Positions 1 to 9,914 of a stretch of 56,639 nt of DNA are shown one piece after another. Numbering within the stretch: the first letter of the stretch is position 1; every line of letters starts with the position of its first letter. The position numbers were made by a program, and so were the translations under genes. The notes under the pieces were generated by a model that was given only the letters and a program-made list of their open reading frames with translations, was not told the DNA's origin and searched no databases. The DNA is taken from NCBI GenBank assembly GCA_024225275.1, contig JAAEMS010000341.1, positions 1 to 56,639 on the forward strand, read 5' to 3'. Origin of the DNA: Actinomycetes bacterium. Lineage in GTDB: Bacteria > Actinomycetota > Acidimicrobiia > Acidimicrobiales > JAAEMS01.

Positions 1-172
1 ACCACGACCACGACAGAAGATCCGCCTCTTCTCAACTGATCCCTGAGGTGGTGCCCGACGTGTGGGTAGGGGTTGTCGCAGCCGGCCGCTAGGGTCGGAT
101 CATTCGCCGGCCTCGGGTCGGTGTCGGTGGCTCGAGCCCCCTCCTGTGTGTCTGTTCCAGGGAGTGGGTTGC
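1..172. other. Window edge and yifB upstream region
   Basis: Several short open frames run in from the left edge, one closing with TGA at 37-39 and another with TAG near 90. None is long enough to identify, so an upstream gene may end here but cannot be named. A TAGGGT box at 90-95 resembles the TANNNT minus-10 elements seen elsewhere in the window and could serve yifB, about 80 nt downstream. Confidence 0.3.
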
Positions 173-1669
173 ATGATCGCCACCATTTCGTCGGCCACCG
201 TGCTGGGTGTTACCGGTCATCCGGTCAGGGTCGAGGTCCATGTGGCCAACGGTCTGCCCGCATTCAATGTGGTGGGCCAGCCGGACTCGTCGTGTCGAGA
301 GGCCCGTGATCGAACCCGTGCCGCGATCGTGTCGTCGAAGCTGACCTGGCCTCAGGCCCGGATCACCGTGAACCTGGCTCCGTCGGCGCTCCGCAAGGTG
401 GGCGCCCACCTCGATTTGGCCATGGCGTTGGGAATCCTGGCCGCGTCAGACCAGGTCCCGGTCGAGGCGCTCGATGGCATCGGGGTCCTGGGCGAGTTGG
501 GGCTCGACGGGTCGATCCGGCGTCTGGCCGGGGCGGTACCGTTGGTCGATGCGGTGGTGGGCCGGCGCCTGGTGATACCTGCGGCATCAGCGGTCGAGGC
601 AATGGTGGTGGGCAATCACGAGGTGTTGCCGGCCTTCGATCTGGTCGGGGTAGTGGCGTGCCTGCGGGGTGAGGTCGAGTGGTCGCGGCCCCCGTCGGTG
701 CATCCGGCCCCGCCTCCCCGTTCGGTCCCCGACCTGGCCGATGTGCAGGGCCAGCCGGTGGCCCGGTTGGCGGTCGAGGTGGCGGCCGCGGGCGGGCACA
801 ATCTCCTCCTGATCGGTCCCCCTGGGGCGGGCAAGACGATGTTGGCCCAGCGTCTGCCGGGTGTGTTGCCTCCCCTCGACGCGGTCGACTCTCTCGAAGC
901 CACCCGCGTCCACTCGGCTGCTGGTCTGACCCTGCCTGCTGATGGGCTGATCCGGCACCCGCCCTATCGGGCTCCCCACCACGGGGCATCGGCGGTGGCC
1001 ATGGTCGGGGGCGGGTCGGCCACCCTGCGACCGGGTGAGATCAGCCTCGCCACCAACGGAGTCCTGTTTCTCGACGAGTTGGCCGAGTTCCCGTCCTCGG
1101 TGCTCGATGCTCTCCGCCAACCCCTCGAGGAAGGAGTGATCCGCGTGTCACGGGCCTCGGCCTCGGCCACCCTTCCCGCCCGCTTCCTCCTGGTCGGGGC
1201 CATGAACCCTTGTCCGTGCGGCGATGGTCGGGGCACTGACTGTCGGTGCACCGATGCCCAGCGGGCCCGGTACCGGCGTCGCCTCTCGGGGCCGCTGGCC
1301 GACCGTTTCGATCTCCGGCTCGAGATGGGGGTGCCGGCGGTCGACGAGTTGCTCACCGCTCGACGATCTGAGACCTCCATCGCGGTCGCGGCCCGGGTGC
1401 TGGCCGCCCGCCAAAGGGCCCGGACGCGGGGCTACCGGTGCAATGCCGACATCCCTGCGTCCGAGCTGGATCAGTTCGGCGCCCTCGATGTCGATGCCAC
1501 CGCCACGCTGGAACGAGCCCTTTCCGACGGCACCCTCAGCGCCCGTGGCATGCACCGGCTGAGGCGGGTGGCGCTGACGTTGGCCGATCTCGACGAGCGC
1601 GACCGGGTGGCTCGCTCCGATGTGGTGTCGGCTCTCTCGATGCGGGCCTCCATGGCGGTGATGGTGTGA
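173..1669 (+). CDS. yifB: YifB/ComM family Mg-chelatase-like AAA+ ATPase
   Basis: The 498-residue product matches the ComM/YifB family, AAA+ proteins linked to natural transformation and branch migration of incoming DNA. The N-terminal domain opens with MIATISSATVLGV and contains the family phrase FNVVGQPD. A Walker A motif (GPPGAGKT) lies near residues 215-222, followed by FLDELAEFP (Walker B region) and NPCPCG. The C-terminal helical Mg-chelatase domain ends the protein. The frame is open from 62, but similarity to the family begins at the ATG at 173. The stop overlaps the dprA GTG by 4 nt, so the two are probably translationally coupled, in keeping with a shared role in DNA uptake and processing. 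Confidence 0.93.
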   Translation: MIATISSATVLGVTGHPVRVEVHVANGLPAFNVVGQPDSSCREARDRTRAAIVSSKLTWPQARITVNLAPSALRKVGAHLDLAMALGILAASDQVPVEALDGIGVLGELGLDGSIRRLAGAVPLVDAVVGRRLVIPAASAVEAMVVGNHEVLPAFDLVGVVACLRGEVEWSRPPSVHPAPPPRSVPDLADVQGQPVARLAVEVAAAGGHNLLLIGPPGAGKTMLAQRLPGVLPPLDAVDSLEATRVHSAAGLTLPADGLIRHPPYRAPHHGASAVAMVGGGSATLRPGEISLATNGVLFLDELAEFPSSVLDALRQPLEEGVIRVSRASASATLPARFLLVGAMNPCPCGDGRGTDCRCTDAQRARYRRRLSGPLADRFDLRLEMGVPAVDELLTARRSETSIAVAARVLAARQRARTRGYRCNADIPASELDQFGALDVDATATLERALSDGTLSARGMHRLRRVALTLADLDERDRVARSDVVSALSMRASMAVMV

Positions 1670-2820
1670 GTCGTTCACCGGCCCTACTCGGCCTTCCGGT
1701 CGATGCCCACCTGGTGGCCCTGCTCTCGCTCCCGGCCATGGGCCCGGCCCGTCTCCACAGCTTGCTGGCCACCGGGGTGGGGCCCGCCGTTCTCTGGGAC
1801 CGACTCGGTCAGGGTTGGCCGGGGCCCCGGCCCAGTGTGCCCGGGCTCGGATCGAAGACCGAGAAGGTATGGACGAACTGGGTCGAGGGTGCCCGCGAGC
1901 TCGAGCTCGACATGGTGTGGGAGCGGCTCCAACAGCACGAGATCGGTGCCACCATCCTGGGTGGCGCGGCCTACCCGCCCCGTCTCGCGGGCGACATCGA
2001 TCCACCGGTGGTGCTCTTCTTCCAAGGCCGGCTCGACCTGATCACCTCTCCCCTGGTGGCCATCGTCGGCACCCGACGCTGCAGTCGATACGGCCATGAT
2101 GTGGCCCGCCGGATGGGTCGTGATCTCGCGGCCGCGGGGGTGGGGGTGGTCTCGGGCCTGGCCGCGGGGATCGACGGCGCCGCCCACCATGGTTGCCTCG
2201 AAGCCGGGGGAGTGCCTGTCGGGGTGGTGGCCGCAGGGCTCGACACGGCCTATCCGCGGCGCCACGCCCAGCTCCATCGTGATGTGGCCACCAGTGGCGT
2301 CCTGCTGGGCGAGGCCCCACCGGGCATCACGCCCGAACGGTGGCGGTTCCCGGCCCGCAATCGGATCATTGCTGCGCTCGCCGACGCGGTCGTGGTGGTG
2401 GAGTCAGGGGAGCGCGGCGGGTCGCTGCACACCGTGGCCGAGGCCCTGCGCCGTGACATCCCGGTGCTTGCGGTGCCGGGTCCGGTGGGCTCGGTTGCCT
2501 CGGCTGGTACCAACCAGCTGCTGGCCGAAGGGGCAGGCCTTGTCACCGGCGCCGCCGATGTGCTTCTCGCTATTGGCCATGGAGCGCGTCCGGGCCCCCG
2601 GGCCGAACCTCCACCGCCACCCGACGGCGAGGCGGGCCGGGTACTCGAGTTGGTGCCGTGGCGGGCCGTCTCGGTTGATCAGGTCTGCGCCCAATCGGAG
2701 CTACCGGTCCGTCAAGCCCTCGATGTCATCGACCGCCTGGTCACCGCCGGCCACCTGGCCCGCACCGGTGGCTTCGTCGAACGGGCCCTTGCCGTACCCC
2801 CGAACCCCGATCAGCGATGA
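1666..2820 (+). CDS. dprA: DNA-processing protein DprA
   Basis: The 384-residue product is DprA (Smf), the cytosolic loader of RecA onto incoming single-stranded DNA. The Rossmann-like core is clear: [13 protein letters not shown], then [30 protein letters not shown] and [13 protein letters not shown]-terminal winged-helix-like region ([19 protein letters not shown]) follows. The start is the GTG at 1666, overlapping the yifB stop as GTGA; the frame is open further upstream but the extra residues are not family-like. The last codon overlaps the next gene's ATG (ATGA). The yifB-dprA pair is a common bacterial arrangement. Confidence 0.95.
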   Translation: MSRSPALLGLPVDAHLVALLSLPAMGPARLHSLLATGVGPAVLWDRLGQGWPGPRPSVPGLGSKTEKVWTNWVEGARELELDMVWERLQQHEIGATILGGAAYPPRLAGDIDPPVVLFFQGRLDLITSPLVAIVGTRRCSRYGHDVARRMGRDLAAAGVGVVSGLAAGIDGAAHHGCLEAGGVPVGVVAAGLDTAYPRRHAQLHRDVATSGVLLGEAPPGITPERWRFPARNRIIAALADAVVVVESGERGGSLHTVAEALRRDIPVLAVPGPVGSVASAGTNQLLAEGAGLVTGAADVLLAIGHGARPGPRAEPPPPPDGEAGRVLELVPWRAVSVDQVCAQSELPVRQALDVIDRLVTAGHLARTGGFVERALAVPPNPDQR

Positions 2821-3818
2821 GCAGGGTCGGCGCCTACCCACTGGTACCCTTCGAATACGTGCCCGCCTCACCCGCCTCTTCGGCTCTCCCCGACCCCGGC
2901 TCGGGTCGGGCGGCGGCTCAGGATCCGGTGTGGGCGCTCCACGAATTTCTCGGCTCGCTCACCTCCTGCTCGCCGGCCACCGTGCGGGCCTACCAGAGTG
3001 ACCTGAATGGGTTCATCACGTGGGCGACTGAGGCCGGAGTCGCCATTCCCGGACGGGTCACCCGTCGCCAGCTCCGCGGCTACCTGGCCCATCTCACCAC
3101 CCTCGGGCGGGCCCCACGCACCATTGGCCGGCGGCTCTCGAGCCTGCGTCGCTACTTCGGCTGGCTGGGCCGCACGGGCCGGATCGACACCGATCCATCA
3201 CTGGGCCTGGGTGCCCCGAAGGGCGAGGGTCGCCTGCCCCGGGTCCTTCGCGATGACGAGCTCGAGATCCTGCTCGATCGCCCCACCGAGGCGGCCATCA
3301 GCGGGGGTGAGACCCAGCAGGGCCGCGACGACCTGATCCTCGAGCTCCTCTACGGCAGCGGTCTGCGGGTGGCCGAGCTGTGCAGCCTCGATGTCGCTGA
3401 TGTCCGGGACACCGTCGAGGCGTCGAACCTTGGCCTGATCACCGTGTGGGGCAAGGGTGCCAAGCAGCGACGGGTCCCGCTGAACGACACCACCCAGTCG
3501 GCTCTGAGGCGCTGGCTACGGCTCCGTGACGAGCTCGTCACCGACTCGACTCCGGCGGGTGCCCTGTTCCTCAACCAGCGAGGAAAGCGCATGACTCCCC
3601 GCGATGTCAGGCGGGTTGTCGAGCGCCGTGCCCCGGCGCCCACCCATCCCCATGCCCTTCGTCACACCTTTGCCACTCATCTTTTGGACGGCGGAGCCGA
3701 TCTTCGTACCGTGCAGGAGTTGCTGGGCCACTCGAGTCTGGGTACGACCCAGTTCTATACCCACGTGAGCCGCGAACGCTTGCAGGCGGTACACCGATCC
3801 ACCCATCCCCGAGGCTAG
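2817..3818 (+). CDS. xerC: Tyrosine recombinase XerC/XerD
   Basis: A 333-residue tyrosine recombinase with an N-terminal SAM-like core-binding domain (about residues 40-125) and a C-terminal catalytic domain. Catalytic elements are present: Arg in SGLRVAEL, Lys in [19 protein letters not shown], the second His in LLGHSS, and Tyr in TQFYTHV. Its likely role is dif-site resolution of chromosome dimers with FtsK, which is encoded at 36 kb. Its position after dprA and before whiG argues for housekeeping XerC rather than a phage integrase. The ATG at 2817 overlaps the dprA stop. However, an in-frame GTG at 2859 sits 8 nt after a TACCCT box, so a shorter leaderless product is equally plausible. Confidence 0.9.
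   Translation: MSRVGAYPLVPFEYVPASPASSALPDPGSGRAAAQDPVWALHEFLGSLTSCSPATVRAYQSDLNGFITWATEAGVAIPGRVTRRQLRGYLAHLTTLGRAPRTIGRRLSSLRRYFGWLGRTGRIDTDPSLGLGAPKGEGRLPRVLRDDELEILLDRPTEAAISGGETQQGRDDLILELLYGSGLRVAELCSLDVADVRDTVEASNLGLITVWGKGAKQRRVPLNDTTQSALRRWLRLRDELVTDSTPAGALFLNQRGKRMTPRDVRRVVERRAPAPTHPHALRHTFATHLLDGGADLRTVQELLGHSSLGTTQFYTHVSRERLQAVHRSTHPRG
2845..2850 (+). promoter_or_regulatory. Putative minus-10 box for a leaderless xerC transcript
   Basis: TACCCT ends 8 nt before the in-frame GTG at 2859. This is the same spacing seen at ribF, rimO and the winged-helix gene. No clear minus-35 is visible. If active, it would give a leaderless mRNA and move the xerC start inside the annotated frame. 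Confidence 0.4.
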
Positions 3819-3827
3819 GACGAGTCG

Positions 3828-4607
3828 TTGGATTCCCATGGCGGCGCAGAGCTCGAACAGCTCTGGAGCGACTACAAGAGCACCGAGAACGGCGATGCGC
3901 GTGATCAGCTCATCGTGCACTACTCGCCCCTGGTCAAGTACGTCGCTTCGCGCGTCGCGGTGGGCCTGCCCCAGAACGTCGACCAGGCCGATCTGGTCAG
4001 CTACGGCATCTTCGGTCTGATCGACGCCATCGAGAAGTTCGATCCCGAGCGGGGCTTCAAGTTCGAGACCTACGCCATCGCCCGCATCAAGGGCGCCATC
4101 CTCGACGAACTGCGTAGCATCGACTGGGTGCCCCGGTCGGTCCGGGCCAAGGCCCGGTCCCTCGAGAAGGCCTACGCCAAGCTCGAAGGGCACCTGCGCC
4201 GTACTCCCACCGACGAAGAGCTCGCCGAAGAGCTCGGGGTCTCCGAGAACCAGCTCCAGACCCTTCTCGGTCAGATCAGCTTCGTGGGCTTGGTGGCCCT
4301 CGACGAGATGCTCGGCGGCGCCGAACGGGGCGAGTCACTGACCCTGGGTGACACCATCGCCGACACCGGTGCCGGCCCCGGCGGTCAGTACGAGGTCGTC
4401 GAGATGCGCCAGCTGCTGGCCGAGGCCATCAACCGCATGCCCGAGCGCGAGAAGATCGTGCTCACCCTCTACTACTACGAGAGCCTGACCCTGGCCGAGA
4501 TCGGTTCGGTCCTCGGGGTCACCGAGAGCCGGGTGTGCCAGATCCACACCAAGGCCGTGCTGCACCTGCGCAGCCGCCTGTCGGCCGCCCAGCGCGAACC
4601 GGTGTAG
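3828..4607 (+). CDS. whiG: WhiG/FliA-type RNA polymerase sigma factor
   Basis: The 259-residue product has regions 2, 3 and 4 of a sigma-70 family FliA/WhiG-type factor. Region 2 reads [21 protein letters not shown] and continues [22 protein letters not shown]; region 3 includes [14 protein letters not shown]; region 4 ends with [16 protein letters not shown]. In Streptomyces, WhiG controls sporulation genes and is held by the anti-sigma RsiG with c-di-GMP. No rsiG is visible here, though a GGDEF-EAL protein is encoded at 39.6-41.3 kb. The start is a TTG preceded by AGGA about 8 nt upstream. The gene order xerC-whiG-peptidase-rpsB is typical of actinobacteria. Confidence 0.9.
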   Translation: MDSHGGAELEQLWSDYKSTENGDARDQLIVHYSPLVKYVASRVAVGLPQNVDQADLVSYGIFGLIDAIEKFDPERGFKFETYAIARIKGAILDELRSIDWVPRSVRAKARSLEKAYAKLEGHLRRTPTDEELAEELGVSENQLQTLLGQISFVGLVALDEMLGGAERGESLTLGDTIADTGAGPGGQYEVVEMRQLLAEAINRMPEREKIVLTLYYYESLTLAEIGSVLGVTESRVCQIHTKAVLHLRSRLSAAQREPV

Positions 4608-4678
4608 TTCCCGGGCAAGCCCGTCGGGCCTGTGGGCCCCACCCTCGCGGAAGCCACCGCCCCAACTTCCCCCACCGT

Positions 4679-4684
4679 TACCTT
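4679..4684 (+). promoter_or_regulatory. Putative minus-10 box upstream of the M23-like/hydrolase gene
   Basis: TACCTT lies about 35 nt upstream of the GTG at 4720. With a start site near 4691 the leader would be about 29 nt and would include the strong GGAGGAG ribosome-binding site at 4711-4717. Confidence 0.35.
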
Positions 4685-4719
4685 CTGTGGCCCGTCGCGG
4701 GCCGTGAAACGGAGGAGCC

Positions 4720-6327
4720 GTGGCATTCCGCGCCCTGGCCACCCTGCTTGCCTGGTCCTGTCTCGTCGTGTCGACGGCCGCCCCCGCCGGGGCCGGCGAG
4801 ACCGACCCGGTCGACTACGAACCGCCGGTCAACCGGCCGGTGTCGGATCCCTTCCGGGAACCGGAGACACCCTTCGGCCCCGCCAACCGCGGCCTCGAGT
4901 ACGACACCGAACCCGGTGACACCATCTACGCCATCGGGGGCGGCGAGGTGGTATTCGCGGGGCTGGTCGGTGGCACCCGACACATCACCGTTCTGCATCC
5001 TGACGGTCTGCGATCGAGCTATTCGATGGTCGCCACTATCGATGCCCTGGTCGGTCAGCGGGTCGTCCAGGGCCAAGCCATCGCCACCGCGGGCGAGTGG
5101 TTTCACCTGGGTGTCCGCGACGGCTCCACCTATCTCGACCCCGCCCTGTTGTTCAACCGGGTACTGGAGATCCCGCGACTGGTCGACTTCGAGAAGACTC
5201 CTCGCCCGTCGCGGTGGGAGCAGGCTGGCTTGTTCGCCCTGTCGGCTCTCGAGGGGTGGATCACGTGGCCCTCGGAGGCGTCGATGCAGGTTCTGGGGGG
5301 TACACCGCTCGGTGGTGTGGCCCACCTGTACCTCGAGATCAGCCGGGGCGCGGTGTTGTCGGGCGCAGTCCTGGGGTTCATCGACTGGGCACGCAACCGC
5401 CTCGATTGCACGGCCGAGGGAGTACCAGTGCCCTCACCGGGCCGGCGCAAGGTCGTGGTCCTCGTGGGCGGACTGGGTAGCTCAGGGTCCGAGGCTTCCG
5501 TGTCCGAGGTCGACACCCGGGCTCTTGGCGTGGCCGACGAGGACGTTCTCGCCTTCTCCTACGAGGGGGGCCGGCTCCCCGACACCTTCGGTGATGACCG
5601 GGGGCCGGCGGCTGACTCCGCCTTGGGTCAGATCCCCGCCACCGGCTACGAGCCGGGTGACACGACGGAGTCAATCGACGAGTCGGCGGCGGCCCTTGCC
5701 CAGCTGCTGGCCGCGGCGGGGGCCGCGGCGCCGGACGCGGAGATCCACGTCGTGGCCCACTCATTGGGCGGGGTGGTGAGCATGAGGGCCCTCCAGCTCA
5801 TGGCGCAGAACGCTCCGGTGGGCGGCACTGGCGTGACCAGTGTGGTGACCCTCGGGTCACCCCTGGCCGGGGCCGACGCGGCAACTGCCCTCAGCCTGTT
5901 GAGGCTCAGCACCAATGGTCGAGTGGTTGCGGACATCGCGCTCGACACCCTGGATCTGCCCGACGGCCCCGCCCTGGGCGAGCTGGCCGAGGGATCGCCC
6001 TTGCTGGAGGGGATCGGTGAACCGGTCGAAGGAGTCCAGGTCACGTCGGTAGCCGCCCGGTTCGACCCGGTGGTGCCGGCCACCGCGACGCGGGTGTCGG
6101 GGGTCGACACGGTCACCCTGCCAGGAACGCCGTCGCCGGTGGGCAGCCACAGCGACCTGCCCGGCCAGGCCACCCGGGAGATCGGGCTGGCCCAGGCCGG
6201 CCTGGGCCCGTCGTGCTCCGGGGTAATCGACGGGTTCCTCGATGCCGTGGTTCCCGAGCTCATCTCCACCACCGAGGACATCACCGGGGCAGTGGCCGCG
6301 GCCGGAGCGGCTCGATCCGGTGGGTGA
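4720..6327 (+). CDS. Secreted M23-like domain fused to an alpha/beta hydrolase
   Basis: A 535-residue predicted exported protein. Residues 1-26 form a signal peptide ending near PAGAG. Residues 45-145 look like a lysostaphin-type M23 domain (RPVSDPF, GDTIYAIGGGEVVFAG, HLGVRDG, YLDP). The metal site looks incomplete: the first His of the usual HxGxD is Asn (NRGLEYD), and the first His of HxH is Trp (WFHLGVR). From about residue 240 there is an alpha/beta hydrolase with nucleophile motif AHSLGG, Ser near residue 348. The start is a GTG with GGAGGAG upstream. M23-type proteins often occupy this slot between whiG and rpsB in actinobacteria; the hydrolase extension is what stands out. It could be a cell-envelope esterase, but the substrate cannot be told. 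Confidence 0.75.
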   Translation: MAFRALATLLAWSCLVVSTAAPAGAGETDPVDYEPPVNRPVSDPFREPETPFGPANRGLEYDTEPGDTIYAIGGGEVVFAGLVGGTRHITVLHPDGLRSSYSMVATIDALVGQRVVQGQAIATAGEWFHLGVRDGSTYLDPALLFNRVLEIPRLVDFEKTPRPSRWEQAGLFALSALEGWITWPSEASMQVLGGTPLGGVAHLYLEISRGAVLSGAVLGFIDWARNRLDCTAEGVPVPSPGRRKVVVLVGGLGSSGSEASVSEVDTRALGVADEDVLAFSYEGGRLPDTFGDDRGPAADSALGQIPATGYEPGDTTESIDESAAALAQLLAAAGAAAPDAEIHVVAHSLGGVVSMRALQLMAQNAPVGGTGVTSVVTLGSPLAGADAATALSLLRLSTNGRVVADIALDTLDLPDGPALGELAEGSPLLEGIGEPVEGVQVTSVAARFDPVVPATATRVSGVDTVTLPGTPSPVGSHSDLPGQATREIGLAQAGLGPSCSGVIDGFLDAVVPELISTTEDITGAVAAAGAARSGG

Positions 6328-6342
6328 TGGGGGAGAGGCCGC

Positions 6343-6348
6343 TACACT
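6343..6348 (+). promoter_or_regulatory. Putative rpsB promoter minus-10 box
   Basis: TACACT lies just after the stop of the hydrolase gene. It would start a leader of about 145 nt before rpsB. A possible stem (CCCGG with CCGGG) lies near 6388-6406, so a leader regulated by S2 is conceivable but unproven. Confidence 0.35.
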
Positions 6349-6499
6349 TCTTCGCCGTCTGGCCACCGTGGTCGGACGCGTACCGGGCCCGGGTCTTCGA
6401 GCCGGGTGCGCAACCAGCGAATGATCTCACCCCGATGGAATCCTCGGTCGCCCTCACGGGTGCTCACCATCGGGTCCACCAACCGAAGGAGCCAAACCA

Positions 6500-7504
6500 A
6501 TGACGGCAGTCCTGAGCCTCAAGCAATTGCTCGACGCCGGTGTCCACTTCGGACACCAGACCCGGCGCTGGAACCCCAAGATGGAGCGATTCATCCACGG
6601 TGACCGCAACGGGATCTACCTGATCGACCTCCAGCAGACCCTGACCCGGACCGAGGCCGCGTACAACCATGTGCGTGACATGGTCGCCGACGGCGGGACC
6701 CTGCTGTTCGTGGGCACCAAGCGTCAGGCCCAGGACGCGGTGCAGTCCTACGCCGAGAAGTCCGGCATGCCCTACATCAACCAGCGCTGGTTGGGCGGCA
6801 TGCTCACCAACTTCCAGACCATCTCGAAGCGGATCGGCAAGATGCAGGAGTACGCCCGCATGCGCGACTCCGGCGAGTTCGAGGCCATGCCCAAGAAGGA
6901 AGCCCTTCTGATCAGCCGCGAGCTCGTGAAGCTCGAGCGCAACCTGGGCGGCATCCGCAACATGACCAAGCTGCCCGACGCGGTGTTCATCCTCGACACT
7001 CTCAAGGAGGCCATCGCGGTCACCGAGGCCAACAAGCTGGGCCTGCCGATCATCGCCGTGGTCGACACCAACTGCGACCCCGACATCATCACCTACCCGA
7101 TCCCGGGCAATGACGATGCCATCCGCTCGGTGGGTCTCATGGCCCGCGTGATGTGTGACGCCGTTCAGGAAGGCCAGCTCATGCGGGCCAGCCGGGGTGA
7201 TGCCGCTCCCGCACCCAAGACCCGCAACGCCGAGGAGGAGGCCGCCCATCAGCAGGCCCAGGCCCAGGCTCGCCAGCAGGCCGCCCAGGCCCTGGCCGAG
7301 CGCGAGGCCCGCCTCGCCGTCCAGGCCAATGCGCCCGCCGCCGAGGCTGCCCCGGCCGCCGAGGAAGCCCCGGCCGCCGAGGAAGCCCCCGAGGAAGCTC
7401 CGGCCGCCGAAGCTGCTCCGGCCGCCGAGGAAGCCGTCCCGGCCGCCGAGGAAGCCGTCCCGGCCACCGAGACCCCTGAAGCCCCCCAGACCGAGGAGTC
7501 CTGA
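6500..7504 (+). CDS. rpsB: 30S ribosomal protein S2
   Basis: The 334-residue product is S2. The family core is intact: [40 protein letters not shown], and [14 protein letters not shown]2 is usually about 230-260 residues. Here a tail of roughly 90 residues follows, first Gln/Ala-rich and coiled-coil-like, then rich in Ala, Glu and Pro with repeats of the type PAAEEA. Such acidic tails occur in actinobacterial S2 proteins but this one is long. A GGAG ribosome-binding site precedes the ATG. The gene forms an operon with tsf 6 nt downstream. Confidence 0.97.
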   Translation: MTAVLSLKQLLDAGVHFGHQTRRWNPKMERFIHGDRNGIYLIDLQQTLTRTEAAYNHVRDMVADGGTLLFVGTKRQAQDAVQSYAEKSGMPYINQRWLGGMLTNFQTISKRIGKMQEYARMRDSGEFEAMPKKEALLISRELVKLERNLGGIRNMTKLPDAVFILDTLKEAIAVTEANKLGLPIIAVVDTNCDPDIITYPIPGNDDAIRSVGLMARVMCDAVQEGQLMRASRGDAAPAPKTRNAEEEAAHQQAQAQARQQAAQALAEREARLAVQANAPAAEAAPAAEEAPAAEEAPEEAPAAEAAPAAEEAVPAAEEAVPATETPEAPQTEES

Positions 7505-7510
7505 TAACCA

Positions 7511-8302
7511 ATGGCTGATTTCAGCGCCAAGGATGTCCAGGCCCTACGCAAGGCCACTGACGTCGGGATGATGGAGGCCAAGAAGGCCCTCACCGAGAAC
7601 GGTGGCGATTTCGACGCTGCGGCCCAGTGGCTCCGTGAGCGGGGCCTCTCGAAGGCAAGCGCCCGCGAAGACCGCGACAACAGTCAAGGCACGGTGGCCC
7701 TGGCCGTTTCCGGCGCCTCGGCCGCCCTGGTCGAGCTCAAGTCCGAGACCGACTTCGCCGCCAAGGCCGACGACTTCGTGTCGCTGGTCAACGAGCTGGC
7801 CGGGATGGTCGCCGCCGAGGGTGAGGGTGCGGTCGAGCAGAAGGCCACGGCCATCGAGGATCTCAAGCTCTCCAAGAAGGAGAACATCGAGCTGGGCTCG
7901 GTGATCCGCTTCGAGGCGGCTGACGGCAACCTCGTCGACACCTACCTGCACAGCCAGGACGGCCGCGGCACCAACGCGGTGATCGTCGAGGGCTCTGGTG
8001 TCGACCAGGAGCTGCTCCACGAGATCGCTCTCCACATCGCTTTCGCCAAGCCCGTTGCCCTCACCCGTGACGAGGTCTCCTCAGAGGCCATCGAGAAGGA
8101 GCGCGAGGCTGCTCTGGGCGTCACCAAGGCCGAGGGCAAACCCGAGCAGGCTTGGGAGAAGATCGTCGAAGGCCGCGTGAACAAGTGGCTGTCCGAGAAG
8201 GTCTTGCTCGAGCAGGGCATGTTCGGCGACAAGGAGACCGTGGCCCAGAAGATCGGCGACGGCTCCATCGTCCGCTTCGCTCAAGTCGCCATTGGTGGCT
8301 GA
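7511..8302 (+). CDS. tsf: Elongation factor Ts
   Basis: A 263-residue EF-Ts, the nucleotide exchange factor for EF-Tu. The N-terminal UBA-like region (AKDVQALRKATDVGMMEAKKAL) continues to the diagnostic LVELKSETDFAAK in the core, then the dimerisation and C-terminal modules (IALHIAFAKPVALTRDEV). Length is typical. It lies 6 nt after rpsB and is likely co-transcribed. A GC-rich inverted repeat (GGCCC-tca-GGGCC, about 8336-8348) follows and could attenuate read-through into pyrH. Confidence 0.97.
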   Translation: MADFSAKDVQALRKATDVGMMEAKKALTENGGDFDAAAQWLRERGLSKASAREDRDNSQGTVALAVSGASAALVELKSETDFAAKADDFVSLVNELAGMVAAEGEGAVEQKATAIEDLKLSKKENIELGSVIRFEAADGNLVDTYLHSQDGRGTNAVIVEGSGVDQELLHEIALHIAFAKPVALTRDEVSSEAIEKEREAALGVTKAEGKPEQAWEKIVEGRVNKWLSEKVLLEQGMFGDKETVAQKIGDGSIVRFAQVAIGG

Positions 8303-8361
8303 GGCTGAGCTTGCGAAGCCGAGGCCCGAGCGGCCTGGCCCTCAGGGCCCGGAGCGGAAAG

Positions 8362-8367
8362 TAGTCT
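8362..8367 (+). promoter_or_regulatory. Putative pyrH promoter minus-10 box
   Basis: TAGTCT lies 30 nt before the pyrH ATG. A start near 8375 gives a short leader holding a GAAGGA-type ribosome-binding site close to 8389-8394. Confidence 0.35.
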
Positions 8368-8397
8368 CGAGGCGAAACCGACAAATCGAAGGACGTC

Positions 8398-9129
8398 ATG
8401 GCTGACGGCGAACTGCGCTGGAACCGGATTCTGCTCAAGGTGTCCGGCGAGGCGTTCGCCGGGCCCGAGGGCTTCGGAATCGATGGGGCGGTGGTCAGCT
8501 CCATCGCCCGCGAGATCGTCTCGGTCAAGAACGAGCTCGAGATCGACATTGCCATCGTCGTGGGGGGCGGCAACATCTGGCGGGGTATGTCCGGCGCGGA
8601 ATCCGGCATGGATCGGGCCCAGGCCGATTACATGGGCATGTTGGCCACGGTCATGAACGGCTTGGCTCTTCAGGACATCCTGGAGAAGGAAGGCCAGCCC
8701 ACCCGGGTTCAGTCGGCCATCCACATGGCCCAGGTGGCCGAGCCCTATATCCGCCGTCGAGCCATCAGACACCTCGAGAAGGGCCGGATCGTCATATTCG
8801 CGGGCGGCAACGGCAACCCGTTCTTCACCACCGACACCACCGCGGCGCTCCGCGCGGTCGAGATCGAGGCCGGCGTGCTCCTGAAGGGCACCCATGGTGG
8901 CGTCGACGGTGTCTACACCGCCGATCCCAAGCTCGATCCATCAGCCACCAGGCTCAGCCGGGTCGGTTACCTCGATGTCCTGAACCGGGGACTCAAGGTC
9001 ATGGATTCCACCGCCATCACCCTTTGTGCGGACAACGAGCTGCCCATCGTGGTCTACGACCTCATGGGTGAGGGCAACCTGTCAGCAATCATCCGCGGCG
9101 AACCCGGTATCGGCACCATCGTCGACTGA
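8398..9129 (+). CDS. pyrH: UMP kinase
   Basis: A 243-residue bacterial UMP kinase (amino-acid kinase fold) converting UMP to UDP. Family motifs are [15 protein letters not shown] at the N-terminus, the glycine loop [45 protein letters not shown], and [11 protein letters not shown]. Length and start fit the family. It stands between tsf and frr, the standard bacterial order. A gap of about 180 nt to frr holds the likely frr promoter. Confidence 0.97.
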   Translation: MADGELRWNRILLKVSGEAFAGPEGFGIDGAVVSSIAREIVSVKNELEIDIAIVVGGGNIWRGMSGAESGMDRAQADYMGMLATVMNGLALQDILEKEGQPTRVQSAIHMAQVAEPYIRRRAIRHLEKGRIVIFAGGNGNPFFTTDTTAALRAVEIEAGVLLKGTHGGVDGVYTADPKLDPSATRLSRVGYLDVLNRGLKVMDSTAITLCADNELPIVVYDLMGEGNLSAIIRGEPGIGTIVD

Positions 9130-9247
9130 GGCCGAACGCCGTCCGCCGGCGCTCGGGGGGCCTCCTCACTTCCCGAATTGCTCGCTTCGTTCACAACTCG
9201 AACGTCCGACGCAGGCCCTGCGCTCGCTCAATTCGTGCGGGTACGGC

Positions 9248-9253
9248 TAACTT
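9248..9253 (+). promoter_or_regulatory. Putative frr promoter minus-10 box
   Basis: TAACTT in the 181-nt pyrH-frr gap would give a leader of about 50 nt. GGAGG sits about 9 nt before the frr ATG at 9311, which supports that start over the GTG at 9257. Confidence 0.35.
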
Positions 9254-9310
9254 GGTTTGTCTGATGAACACCGGTATCAGTTGGGCCGAAGGTGGCTGGA
9301 GGTTGGCACC

Positions 9311-9880
9311 ATGAGCGAGGAACTGCTCGAGCTCATCTTCGACGACACCCGCGAACGCATGACCAAGGCCATCGAACACACGCGATCTGAGTTCTCGACG
9401 GTGCGCACCGGCCGGGCCAGTCCGGTCCTGGTCGAGCGCCTACCGGTAGAGGCCTACGGGGTCGACGTCCAGATGCGCGAGGTAGCCAGCTTCTCGGTAC
9501 CCGAGGCCCGCCAGCTCCTCATCAGTGCCCACGATCCGGCCACGGTGCCGGCCATCGAGAGGGCCATTCAGAACTCTGACCTCGGCGTGAACCCCAGCAG
9601 CGACGGCCGGACCATCCGTCTGTCGTTCCCACCTCTCACCGAGGAACGGCGCCGCGAGTTCGTGAAGTTGGTGCGCAGCATGGCGGAGGACGGCCGTATC
9701 TCGCTGCGCAACAGCCGCCGTGAGGCCCGCAAGGACCTCGACGCGGCCGAAAAGGACGGCGACATCTCGTCCGATGATCACGCGCGGGCCGAGAAGGAGC
9801 TCGACAAGCTCACCCAAGAGCACGAGGCCGGCATCGATGCCGCGCTGGCCGACAAGGAGCAGGAGCTGCTCGAGGTCTGA
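9311..9880 (+). CDS. frr: Ribosome recycling factor
   Basis: A 189-residue RRF that, with EF-G, splits post-termination ribosomes. The product covers the whole family: MTKAIEHTRSEFSTVRTGRASP, then the second domain, PPLTEERRREFVKLVR, and a C-terminal helix with RRxAxKDLDAAEKDG-like composition. The frame is open from a GTG at 9257, but the ATG at 9311 has a good GGAGG and matches the family start. cdsA follows after 34 nt with its own AGGAGG. Confidence 0.96.
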   Translation: MSEELLELIFDDTRERMTKAIEHTRSEFSTVRTGRASPVLVERLPVEAYGVDVQMREVASFSVPEARQLLISAHDPATVPAIERAIQNSDLGVNPSSDGRTIRLSFPPLTEERRREFVKLVRSMAEDGRISLRNSRREARKDLDAAEKDGDISSDDHARAEKELDKLTQEHEAGIDAALADKEQELLEV

Positions 9881-9914
9881 CCCCGTCAGGCCCGAAGCAG
9901 CCCCAGGAGGCGAC

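Noticed and set aside
2817..3818. xerC as a phage or island integrase with an att site
   Set aside because: It lies in a conserved housekeeping run, has no adjacent tRNA or excisionase, and is coupled to dprA.
7320..7500. DNA tandem repeats in the rpsB 3' end as a mobile or regulatory repeat
   Set aside because: The repeats encode the Ala/Glu/Pro tail of S2 in frame and are simply coding low complexity.
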